A stretch of 64,000 nucleotides of DNA from Endocalyx cinctus. Taxonomy: Eukaryota; Ascomycota; Sordariomycetes; Amphisphaeriales; Apiosporaceae. The notes beneath the pieces are model-generated. The model had not been told where the DNA came from, did not search any database, and was given only the letters and a program-made list of their open reading frames with translations. The stretch covers positions 1,742,556 through 1,806,555 of the forward strand of contig BCKC01000010.1 of the NCBI GenBank assembly GCA_001600455.1, in the 5' to 3' direction. Numbering within the stretch: the first letter of the stretch is position 1; every line of letters begins with the position of its first letter. This document shows positions 49,422 through 59,855 of this stretch, one piece after another. The position numbers and the translations under genes are program-made.

Positions 49422-52399
49422 GAGTATTTGCAGGTTTTGACTCATGGTCAAGTTCTATTGGAAACTTTTCCTAATTCTGAAAACTTTGGTCTTATACCTA
49501 GTTATATCTTTCCAATTCTTTTTTTTTTTTTGTTTATATTGGCGAGTTATCTAAAGGTAGCCTATAATTTACCAAGTTTCATCATAATCTCGATTAATTG
49601 ATTTCATACCATATCGTTACCTGGACACAAATCGCTCATCTCGGCAGTTTTTACAGAAAACGGTCTGGACACAGGTGGAAGTTGTGTGACTTGGAATTAA
49701 ACGAGTCTCCGAAATATGATTATCACTCCAGATATCTGGGATTGAGATTAGTCTGAACTTATAATAATTAGAGTTAATATGCTAGGGAAGCAATCAAGAC
49801 GTCATTACACGAACATATCCGTCGAGTCTTGATGTTTCTACACCCTACTAGAAAACGCACAGGGGCGTTGATAATAATCATTGTGGTACCAATATCTCTC
49901 ATCAAGATAAGGCCTTCATATGTTGATATCTTCTGGTGATCAACATTACGCAAACGTGTGTCAGGTACTCATAGTATCTATATCTATAATCAGCTCAAGA
50001 TCTTCCCACAAATCGCTTGAACAAAGACACAAATGCAACGGGCCGAGAGCATTAGACGAAGGCAACCCTATTTCATTAATTTTATCCGCCACCGTTGGCA
50101 TAACATTAACAAACTCTTCAGGGTCGTCAACTCGAGTTGTATATAGCTAGGTACAAAGTAACCAGAGTATTTCGTATACGTATGACAAGATACACGAACC
50201 AGTATATAAAGTAATTACTTCTCCACGGAATGTGACACTATCAGACTTAATCGTATTGTCTAATTACACTCTGTCTTTTGGTACATCCGAGTACGATAGT
50301 ATCATGTGACTTCACGAGGTATCCATTTTCAGTGGATATAACTTGATATAACTCAATGATCAAGACAAATACGAAAAAGCACCTAGTTTTTACACAAACA
50401 ATTCCTCCTTCTCACTAGGGTATTTTGCCACATTAAATATCAGACCCTGAAATAAGTTAGACTAGGAACAGCTATACCTATTATCACAAGAGTTTTATTC
50501 TCATTTTAGTTGTTTTCGCTATTCTCTCTTCGTCAAGTTACAAGTACCGTCTCTGAATGGTAAAATTGTATATTATATTACTGACGTCACGGCACTCAAT
50601 GAATTTTATCACTTGGGACGTTTAAACATAAAAGTTCGAAGGTGAGGCGTATATCATCAGTAGAAATGATACAATAGTCAATAAAACCTCCGAATGTTTG
50701 TATTCTCGGGACCGAAGCTAGCGAGAATGTGCAACATGTTTATAGAATCTATTACTTACATGTTGTGTCGAGAGTATTTCAACAAATCGAACTATTTTGT
50801 TGAGAATATTATATGAGCCCTAGTTCTAATTATGCTTGTCAAGCGCGTATCTATAGGATGACCAAGATTAATGCTCCAATACAGAAACTAGTCATCTCAT
50901 CTTCGTAGAATTCTCGGTTCAAGTGCTAGTTAAGCCAAGCAGCCCTCAACAATAGGAAAATGACAGAAACAGTAACAGCGGCACCAACACAAGGTCAGAA
51001 AACTTACAGTCGAAGCATATAATCGTGAAACTGGACGAAAAAAAAATGACTTAGGTAGTATGAGGAGTCAGAGCTTAAGTATCTGCCTAGGGGGCTCCAG
51101 GAGCGTATAATTGAAGTAGCTCTCGGGTAGGGAGAAACTCACAGAGACATGACGCTTAGAGGGCTCATAAGTTGATAACGACAGTATTCTGTTGTTTTCT
51201 GGGACTTCATGATTTGTCAAGATTTCTAGAAACTTTCGGTACCAACGATACGGACTTGGAAGAGGAAGAACCTAATTATGTTGGTGACACGGAGTATGTG
51301 GGGTTTTCGGCGTAGCCCGTTCCCGGCCAACTGATCGCTCTTCTTGTCGGAGATATTGGCGCGTCTATCCCATCTAGTAGTTGAATAATGGTAGGTATAT
51401 GACGATATTAATCTACGAAAGATCACGCGATGTCCATTGGCGGTGTTAAGCAGTAGTCACTTCTCTCTATAGAATCCGTGTTTGTCTCTATGCATGTTTT
51501 ATAAAGTCATTATATGTAATTTAATCTTCATTAGGTATCATAAGATCACCTCGGAGTATCCTATAGCGTATGAACTGAGGTTTCCTATTGCTGGCATATT
51601 ATTGAACATGACCCTTTGCTATGGCTTCGGAGCCGAGCTTGAAGATTCTCGTACGAAGAAACTCCTTCACCGCTTGTTAGAACATGAACAGAACTAGAAA
51701 AAGAAAAGAAAAATAAATAAGGTTATATTCTTGTCATAAGTCATAAGGGAAAATATTGGAAAGTTAATATCCATTTCATGCCCAGTTACACTCGAAAGCC
51801 GTTTTGGTGGCTGACGGGAGGGAAATAATATCGTGCTGAAAAAGGCATAGTCGCTTCAGGGCTTATGACGGGAATTTTTTAGGGGTTCACACTTGATCAG
51901 CAGGCGCCTAAAAGACTTTATCCCACCAACATAACAAAAAACAACAACGAGGATTTGGAATTCCAAATACGCGGTCTGCGTATCGATTCGACGAAAGAAA
52001 CAACTCTCGGAAGTTTTCAATTTTTATCAATGTTTGTTTCTTGCTCCGTTTGTCTAATATGCTGATATAACTGGGCCCTGAATGAGGGGAGCGGGAAAAG
52101 CACAGAACAATGGCTTGCTTTCATTAATTAATTGTTTCTGGCCGTCTATTCCGCCGAGTGAATAAACAACATAAACAGAGCATACGACGGCGACATTGAT
52201 ACCTACAGTGCTATACTATATTCGAATATTTGGCCTAGATCAATGTTTAGGAACATCTGAGCGTAACATCGTAACCTCTTGAACACGGGCTTTTTTTAGA
52301 GAGAGGAAAAGGAGAATTAATCTAATTCAATATAAACTGGTCATCTCGAATATGAAGATCTACCCCGGTTCCCTACCGGCGGTAGTTGAGCACTGGTAC

Positions 52400-53540
52400 G
52401 AGACGATGCACGGATGAGAGATTTGCCGTCCCGCGGAATAAAGATTAAGTATGATTTATGACTTATCAGATAGATGATCTCAAGCGCCGAATAACGACGA
52501 GGACGCTTTGAGCCTCAGTTACCTTGTACATCGTGTCTAGCAGCCCAGGTACACCATGCGAGCCGGGAACTGGGGACCCGCCAGATCGTAAGTATAAGCC
52601 ACACTGCGGGGAGCAACCGAATACCGATGACAGCATATCCTAATTCAAATAATTTAGAGAATATGAGATAATTCTTTTATCCCTTCCCCGACGAGAAGAT
52701 GGACTATTCGGCGATACTCGTTGACATATCATCAATCCCGTGTTTCATGGCCCCAGGAAGCTGTCAAAGCTAGAATAAATGCTTCTGCCTGTTCCTATCT
52801 TCATTATTTCGCCGCCATGAGCCTTTTTTGAAACGTAGGACAAATATGTGTAATCATTATTTTTTCCCCTAATATCAAATAAGCTAAAGGTAACCCTTTT
52901 CCCGATAAGTTTCTTTGAGTAAATACATTTACTCGACTCGCAGTCAATATTGGTCTCAATTAAAGAAAAAAGAATTTGAGGTAATCGAGACTCTCGCGTT
53001 TTTAATGAAGTCGGTGGGACCCAATAATTCCCCATATATGCGTATGCGAAGTATTTGGAATTTGGAATTCTACCCTTGAATGGAGGGGCAAAGGGGGGAA
53101 GAAAGGATTGGGGAGGTTGATTCGGCACTCAAAGGGGACGATCGGCTGGAGGGCCGCTAGTCTTTCTCGGTGGTCTCCACGCCGCCGTTACGGGTTCTGT
53201 TGATAGAAGGATCAGGATATATCCATTATTCCCTTTACGAGCGAGATGATCATGTTTGTTGGTCCCAATTTTCCGATTAGAGAATACGTCTTAGGTGAAG
53301 CGAATGGCTCTTTTGTTACATTATTTCTTGGCTCGTCAGCGACACTGGGGATGACTTGGTGACAGGGTAATATCATCAAAAGAATCAGGCAATAGCAAAT
53401 TTGACGCATCGCAGGGTAGTCGATCATCCTGGCAGGGAGCTGGTCATCCCAAAAGCTACCTGACAACCAAAGCCGCAAAGGCGAGGGTAGCAGTGAGAAG
53501 CTGACAGGGGAAGTTATGCAAACCTGTCTACGTCCTATCG
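52400..53540 (-). pseudogene. Possible decayed membrane-protein gene
   Basis: On the minus strand several protein-like fragments lie in different frames without a spliced model that joins them. A hydrophobic LTATLAFAALVVR-like piece is near 53,490. A continuous frame at 53,478-53,212 contains MRQICYCLILLMILPCHQVIPSVADEP and SPKTYSLIGKLGP. A tail NRTRNGGVETTEKD ends in a stop near 53,158. Around 52,630-52,480 two overlapping frames look protein-like (YAVIGIRLLPAVWLILTIWR and SVFGCSPQCGLYLRSGGSPVPG). I do not recognise the family. The pieces could be a frameshifted multi-membrane-span gene or chance reading frames. Confidence 0.3.
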
Positions 53541-53745
53541 TAAAAGCCCCGCCTCATTCGTCATAAGGTAAATTTTCACGCGTATTTTTTCATTCCCATT
53601 TATGAATTTCACTTGGCAACAAAGAAAATTTATTTGTCTTCTCTTTTTTTTTTTTTTTTTCACCGACAATGAATCAGCCAACCAACAATCGCATTGTCAT
53701 ATATATTCAATAATTCATTCATGAGCTAGAGGAGTTTCAAAATCT

Positions 53746-53753
53746 TATATAAA
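53746..53753 (+). promoter_or_regulatory. TATA box of the small secreted protein gene
   Basis: TATATAAA on the + strand, about 210 bases before the ATG at 53,963. It is followed by a C/T/A-rich leader (ATCACCACTTGC, CAAAGCAAAAGAAAATG) typical of a highly expressed fungal gene. Confidence 0.55.
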
Positions 53754-53962
53754 GACTTACGATCCTCATCAGTTTCTCATACTTGCCATCGATATCCATC
53801 ACACTCATCTTCTTTAAGCAATTTCGTGGACCTCAATATCACCACTTGCGAACCTATTATAAAAACAACTCTCACTCTTCGCACACCATCCATATCTCTC
53901 CTTCATAACACCAAACACCACCGCACATATACACATAAAGGTACACATCAAAGCAAAAGAAA

Positions 53963-54478
53963 ATGTTGTTCTCTACGATCCTACCGGCCGCCACCGCCGT
54001 TATCCTCAGCTTAGCCCAAGGAGCGACGGCCATCTCATCGTGCCAGATGCCCGAGGACCCCCAATTCGTGATCTCGACGTGGTCCGGCACCCTGCGCGGC
54101 GAGCACCAAGACTTCGTGTTCTCGCTATCCTCCACGTTCAGCGACTACTCGGCCGGATGCCGGGGATCGCGGGAGCTCGGCGACAGCACGTGGAACTGGT
54201 GCAACAGCATGGCGCCCGGGTATAACGCGTCCTTCACCCTCGACGACGGCGGCCTCGACTTTACTCTGAACTACAAGTGCGCGCTCGACGACGGGTCCGA
54301 GGTCGGCGCCGTCGCCGTCGGGGCCGGTCCCGTCGTCCTCGCCGAGGTGGATAACGTCGACGGCGTCATTCATCAGAAGCTCGAGGGCGATCGTCAGACT
54401 ATCGACGCTTCTTCCGACGCGCCCCAGAAGCGCCGCACCATTCCTTCTGGTTTCAGAATCGTCCGTCTTCAGAATTAA
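53963..54478 (+). CDS. Small secreted protein with four cysteines (effector-like)
   Basis: 171 residues in one exon. A clear signal peptide (MLFSTILPAATAVILSLAQGATA) has likely cleavage after Ala23. The mature part has four cysteines (C27, C66, C80, C106), enough for two disulphides, and one N-glycosylation sequon (NAS, residue 88). A KRR tribasic site 16 residues before the end is a candidate Kex2-type cleavage that would release a short TIPSGFRIVRLQN tail. The beta-rich alternating sequence and length suit a secreted effector or cell-surface protein. No family is recognised, and no catalytic motif is visible. A TATA box and an A-rich Kozak context (AAAATG) support expression. Confidence 0.82.
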   Translation: MLFSTILPAATAVILSLAQGATAISSCQMPEDPQFVISTWSGTLRGEHQDFVFSLSSTFSDYSAGCRGSRELGDSTWNWCNSMAPGYNASFTLDDGGLDFTLNYKCALDDGSEVGAVAVGAGPVVLAEVDNVDGVIHQKLEGDRQTIDASSDAPQKRRTIPSGFRIVRLQN

Positions 54479-56899
54479 GGTTTCATATAGCGACTTGAGA
54501 AATGTGCAGTAGGCTGGAAACTGTTGTACATACTTTTACGGGTTTGACTTCGAAGGGAAACAAGAACTTAAAAAAAAAAATTAACTTAAGGGGTAATTAT
54601 GGGCCATAGGCTGGCTGGGCATGCGAGACTCGTGAGAGTACCTCGTCTTTATTATTTCACACGATACTTGTATGATTAATGTAGAATTAAATAATAATTC
54701 AAAAAAAAAAAAAAAAAGATCATTAACTCATGTGAATTACCTCTCTACGCATGCGTATTGTGAATGTGAATGGATATTGCTAACATGTCGGGATAGCATT
54801 GGTTGAAGCTGAAGTGAATCACTGATCGGCGCCACATAGGTTTAGGTTTAGGTCCATCTGCACGACATAGAAACCCGCAACAAAAGTTTCTTGCTGCTTG
54901 CTGCTTGCTGTTTGCTGTTGGTAATATGTGTCTTCGCAATCCGAATTTTGAAATGCTATGCGCTAGGAACTCTCACGATTATTACACTAGCGGTTGGGCT
55001 TGGCGGATATTCGCGTGATGAATTTTCTTCCATTTACTTCAATAACATGACGATCTCGCCATATTCTTCATTTCGGATTACGCTGGATTAGGGCAAGTTG
55101 TAAGCCTGGTAAGCAAGCTTACATCTCAGCGGTCCCAGTGATCTAGCCGGTCTGCCGGTCAGCTTCCCAATCCTAGCCCCTTATTTACACTCGTAGGATT
55201 TTCATAAGAAGGATTAATGAATGCATAACTTATTGTCCATCATTATACTGAAATAATGAATCTTGAGGATAATACGGGAAACAAGTACACATGAACCACA
55301 ATCAATGCGGTGCTATTATATGGGCATGTACGAACGATAACTTCTTATTCGGAGCATTTTTCTCACGACAGAACAGAACAGGAGCTTCGAATTGAATCCA
55401 CAAGACGGCATAACGCAATCTGCCTATAAACACATACGTCACATACGACAGAAGCGAAAAGCCACAAAGTTTCATTTCATTGTCTTGGAAAAATGAAAAG
55501 GATGGCTTGTCCATTTTTGGGGCCTTTTTTTTTCTTTTTTTTTTATGCAATGCGACGCCTCAATCTTCTCGGCGTAGTAAGCAATCTAGTATATATTAAT
55601 CCGACTCCTTTCCTCCCCACCGGTTTATATGTTTTAGAGTAGCGGGTTTGTTCTCGAAAGGACAAGAATTATTTTTTTCTCTGATTCTTCATTGTCTGGC
55701 TAAATTATGATCTGTTGGTACTCCGCTTGTCTCCATTTAGTTGTCCGGCAATGAGGAAGGGGAGATGAAAACCGACCACGTACGAAGATTTTTATCCATT
55801 CGACCTCCGAGGAGTCGGGGCTAGCCGCTTTTTACGAAATGAAGGATGGTGGGACGACGGGGATGGGTGTGAGCATTGGAACGGCAGAAGTGTTAAGAGT
55901 CCGCGTCGAGGTAATTGATAGGAAGGCAGAGAACTTGCAGCATCCGACAGATACGCAGCTACCACTCGTACAACCTTCGTCTAGCTTATGCGCCTACTCG
56001 ATTCATTGGAATAATATGGGGATTAAGGTACTTACCGCTCACGGTCCGGCCGAGTGTGATCCGTCGATTGGAAAAGGTCTCGGTATACAGAAATGGCCGT
56101 GGATACGGACGGAGACGAATAAGCGGTCATCAGCACCGTGGGTGAGTTGTCGTTCGCAGATCCACTGGTGGGATAGGAGTGTTGAGAAGATGCCTTGAAG
56201 GGTGTTCAATCTTTTATTGATGATTCAGTTTGTCTCCTGCACGGAGGCGCCAGTGGCTTTTCTCGACCGACGTCGGATGCTTCACGTTGTGCTATAAACA
56301 GCTTCTTTCCTGTCACGTCTTCCCTTCCCTCTTCGTCGTCGTGGATGAGAATCGCACATACCAGGTGATATTGTACCCAGACTTTTGGCTTTTCTCCGGA
56401 CCTTCATCTCAGTGCTCGGTACTACGAGGGAGGTCTATTTGGCATCGCACTCTAGTGTATACCGGACTTCCCAATTCCCAAATATTGACAATAGGCCGGG
56501 CTGCAGAGGATACTTGGGGTTAACAGAAACGGGAGCGTCCTCCTTGTCCTATGAGCCAATCACTTGTCCGTTGCCCCTATATTCGTACGATTCTATGGCA
56601 ATCCGCGAACAGATGGAAACGAAGGTAAGTCTTTGGGAATTATCAAGGTACAGGCTATTTTCGGCCACATTTTATAGCGCGGCGAGGGCTTCAGAAATAA
56701 TGGATGAACTCTGTAATGTAATGCTCTTGTAGATAGCGCGCTTCATCTAGAACAATCAACCAACTCGCCATAATTATTTAATTCGGATATTTCGATACTT
56801 ATAATTACTATCCTATCTATACTAGGGTTTTTTTTTTTAATCAACAAGGTATCTGCTATGCTGTCCAACTACTTGAAGTACAACCTGAATACTATCTAT
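54479..56899. other. Spacer between convergent genes
   Basis: 2.4 kb between the small secreted protein gene (+) and the alpha/beta hydrolase gene (-). Frames at 55,839-56,198 and 56,385-56,732 (+) are open for 115-119 codons but show no domain or splice-linked continuation, so I do not call them genes. There is a poly-A run at 54,701-54,718 and a TTTAGG pair at about 54,841. Confidence 0.55.
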
Positions 56900-59023
56900 T
56901 TAGCGAATCCTACGAGGCATGAGTCTCGGGTTTAAAAACGCGAGCTCTTCGATATGCTGCTGCCAAATCGTTAGAGGGTCCGGTGAGGTAAAGGTCTCGG
57001 CGTGTACATCTGTTTCATCGACGCCATAGAGGTACGGTTTTTCGTTAGCGAAGCAGGAGACCTCTTGGGTCTTGGGGAGCGTCCCGTGCATGATATAAGC
57101 TTTCCCTTTAGAATCGGTACAGGTTGAACGGTCTCTGCCAGAGGAGTGTCCGTATGCGTGATGAACGATCAGCCTCGCATTGGAGCCCATCTCTGCCAGC
57201 AGTCTCCGGCCGTTCCTGAGAGGGGTAGCCGGGTCGTACGTCTCGGCGATCAGCAGAATGGGCGTTTTTAACGTATGGTTTAAGTCTCCACGGTATACTT
57301 CAGCCGGCTCGGGCCAGAATTGCGTAAATTGACGGCACGGGAAAACGGAGAAAAAGCGCGAGTTTCCTGAAATCCACGCCTTGGATGTCATATTAGCCCA
57401 CAGCGATTCCCACCATAGTAAGCCTTCGGGCGGTTCGGGGGCGTCATAAGAGTCGGCACAGATGACTAGGTCCCCTAGTTCATCCGACGAAGGTTTCGGG
57501 GATGGGGGTGACGGTAAGGTAGGATCATATTCCCAATCCATACCATCGAGCATTTCGGCAGCAAGCGTTGCATTGCCACCCTCGAGTTCATAAAGCATTT
57601 GTGCGAGTGCCTGCCAGCTATGAGCGTTATACATAGAGGAATAAATAGCCGCTACTAAAGAAGAGTAAGTAATAAGAGATGGTCCGCTATTTTCCATATA
57701 TACTGGAATGGGCCGATTTATAAGAGACGTGATTAACTCTTCCATCCGGATCTCTAGCTCTTCGAGCGTCACATTAACGAGGTTCTGAGAGGTTTGAAGA
57801 TTCTGAGGCTGCGCTAATGCGCAGTACTTTGGACCGGCATTAAGGCACTCTCCTAAAAAGCCATCACGCCAGGCGTCCGTGGCGTTGTCTAAAGCGGTCC
57901 AGCCGAATCCCCCGAGCTCACGATGGTCTCTGACGTACTCGGTCCCGTCCAAGATCATACGGCCGACGTGATCCGGAAACATGTTGGCGTACGTCTGACC
58001 GATGCCGGTACCGTAGCTCACGAAATACCCGCTAACTTCATCCTCGCCTAGGGCTTTACGGAGTTCGTCCAGGTCGCGCGCGACCGAGGTAGTGCTTATG
58101 AACCGCGCAAAGTCCCCGTGCCGCTCCCAGCAGGCACGGAATTTCGCCTCGTTCATCGCGTCGGCGAGCCTCAGCTGCGGCCCCGGCGCCGTCACCTCGC
58201 GGTACTGGCCCGTCAGCAACGACCAGCGATCCCGGTCCGCGTCATAAGGAAAGCACGAGATCGCGGGCTGGGACGCGTTGACGCCGCGCGGGTCCCACCC
58301 CAAGACGTCGTATCGGCCCTCGCTGAACCGCTTCGTTATCTCCTCCGCGGCTCTCCAAACGTACGACGTGCCGCTACCTCCGGGACCGCCCGGCTCGATA
58401 ACGAGGGTTCTTTCGCTCTTCCTTCCCGTCGATTTTGGATGGAATGTATTTCGCCTGGCGAGACCGGAGACTTGGAATTTCGTCACCGCGAGCCGGGTGA
58501 TGCGCTCGTCTGTTTTGTTCGTGTAATCCAGCGGCACGTCGAGGTAGCCGCAGAGGTAGATGCCTCGCCCCGCGTACGGATCGCCGTAGCGCTCTTCTTC
58601 TACCGCGCTACTCTTCTCCCCCCAACTCCAGTTGTCGGGATCCGGGTCGAAAAGACGGGCCCACGTTCGTCGGTGTTCCGGGTCTTCGAGGGCGGGCGGT
58701 AGGGTCGCGTCCGTGCACGGAAGGAATTGAAAGGGGTCGTCGGAAGCGGGGAAACGACCGTAGGCGGACGGGCGAGCGAACGAAGCCGACGTGGCAGCGT
58801 GACCAACCAGATGAGAGTAATACTGAAAGCGAAAACCGTCGTACGAGAGGTTTGGTAGTTCGGGATAGAGACAGATCAGACTAATAAGGAGGAACACGGA
58901 TACCCCCAAGGTGGTATCTAGGCGTCGCACCCGCGACCTCGGTGCCTCATGTTGGGCTGGAGGCGAATGTTTATCATCCATTGATCGTGACGCCGAAGGA
59001 GGAAATAAATGCGAAGGCTTCAC
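56900..59023 (-). CDS. Membrane-anchored alpha/beta hydrolase, TAP-like peptidase family
   Basis: 707 residues in one exon. The N-terminus is cytosolic-type basic sequence followed by one hydrophobic segment (residues about 38-56, GVSVFLLISLICLYPELP), so a type II membrane protein with a lumenal or extracellular catalytic domain is likely. The oxyanion region is PGGPGGSG (211-218) and the nucleophile elbow is YFVSYGTGIG with Ser336. The TAP-like C-terminal domain supplies Asp597 (AETYDPATPL) and His626 (AYGHSSG). Relatives are tripeptidyl/prolyl aminopeptidase-like hydrolases, so I infer cleavage of peptides from a free N-terminus; the substrate is unknown. The residue two before Ser is Phe instead of the usual Gly of GxSYG. 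Several N-glycosylation sequons are present (NKT, NAS, NAT, NVT, NMT, NHT). The amidoligase lies 832 bp upstream in the same orientation. Confidence 0.9.
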   Translation of the reverse strand: MKPSHLFPPSASRSMDDKHSPPAQHEAPRSRVRRLDTTLGVSVFLLISLICLYPELPNLSYDGFRFQYYSHLVGHAATSASFARPSAYGRFPASDDPFQFLPCTDATLPPALEDPEHRRTWARLFDPDPDNWSWGEKSSAVEEERYGDPYAGRGIYLCGYLDVPLDYTNKTDERITRLAVTKFQVSGLARRNTFHPKSTGRKSERTLVIEPGGPGGSGTSYVWRAAEEITKRFSEGRYDVLGWDPRGVNASQPAISCFPYDADRDRWSLLTGQYREVTAPGPQLRLADAMNEAKFRACWERHGDFARFISTTSVARDLDELRKALGEDEVSGYFVSYGTGIGQTYANMFPDHVGRMILDGTEYVRDHRELGGFGWTALDNATDAWRDGFLGECLNAGPKYCALAQPQNLQTSQNLVNVTLEELEIRMEELITSLINRPIPVYMENSGPSLITYSSLVAAIYSSMYNAHSWQALAQMLYELEGGNATLAAEMLDGMDWEYDPTLPSPPSPKPSSDELGDLVICADSYDAPEPPEGLLWWESLWANMTSKAWISGNSRFFSVFPCRQFTQFWPEPAEVYRGDLNHTLKTPILLIAETYDPATPLRNGRRLLAEMGSNARLIVHHAYGHSSGRDRSTCTDSKGKAYIMHGTLPKTQEVSCFANEKPYLYGVDETDVHAETFTSPDPLTIWQQHIEELAFLNPRLMPRRIR

Positions 59024-59855
59024 AGTGATATGACCCTCTTGCGACTTGCTTAAGTGGAAGAAAGTTGATTAGCGAATGGATTGCACTTAGATCAGTTTCC
59101 GTACCCCATTCTTTCGTCTTCGGTAACGTCCCAATGCTCGAAGAATGAGGTAGTGATATACCTGTTTAATTGTATTGTCTTAAAATTTCTCACTAATTAA
59201 TTCCCATCAGCAATAATGGATAGGTATAGCCGTTATCTATCTAGGCAGCTAGGCAGCTAGGTATAATCTCACAATATCATCACCTCATCTGATTATGAAA
59301 GTTAAACTGCTTACATAGTATTATTTGCACTATCTAAACTGTATAAATAGCTGCCAGCAAGTGGGCGGGTCGGGTGAGGCGGTCTAGAATGGCAGAATTC
59401 TGTAACATCTTAGGCCTCGCTAGTGACATTGCTCTTGCATATCTGTACACTCTTTCATGACATCGTCCAAATACATTATAATCGTTTCATCGCGTGTGTC
59501 CTTTTCATTGTTCAGTGATAGAAGAAAAACAAAGACCGGAAATAGAAGAAGATTTTATGCGCTCAACAACCAAGGGGTCGTTAGTTCGTATTTTACGAAA
59601 TGACGGACGAGTGAGGTGGAAGCGGTAATTGAGATGCGGGGTCGAAACCCGGAGAGGCCTCATTGAGAGTATTGGAGGGGAAAAGAAAAGAGAAATAGTC
59701 AAGACGAGGGAGATTAGGAACGATTATGGTTTTAAAACTTACGGTAAAACTATGAGATGGGGGATACTTATCATCTATTCACTTACCTTTCCGGACGTAT
59801 CTCTGTTAATATTCGCTCCTTACTCTCCTGTCTTCACACCGATCACTTGTTTGAT
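59024..59855. other. Intergenic: hydrolase promoter / amidoligase 3' flank
   Basis: 832 bp with a tandem CTAGGCAG word near 59,240 and a TATTTATA-like element at about 59,343 (minus strand). No coding feature is seen. Confidence 0.6.

Larger units (their letters stand above)
49354..53962. other. Gene-poor AT-rich region with possible gene remnants
   Basis: About 4.6 kb with no intact gene that I can support. Short frames of note are 51,482-51,697 (+), ending in a charged AELEDSRTKKLLHRLLEHEQN-type helix, and the 52.4-53.5 kb minus-strand fragments listed separately. The rest is AT-rich without repeats. No transposase or terminal repeats were recognised. Confidence 0.55.

Noticed and set aside
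51482..51697. 71-codon plus-strand frame with a charged C-terminal helix
   Set aside because: Possible gene remnant, but no family, no clear promoter and no neighbouring exon; kept only as a note in the gene-poor region.
54838..54853. Tandem TTTAGG resembling telomeric repeat
   Set aside because: Only two units and not the fungal TTAGGG form; too short for an interstitial telomere.
55839..56732. Two plus-strand frames of 115-119 codons as a gene
   Set aside because: No recognisable domain, no signal peptide, no splice sites joining them in frame.
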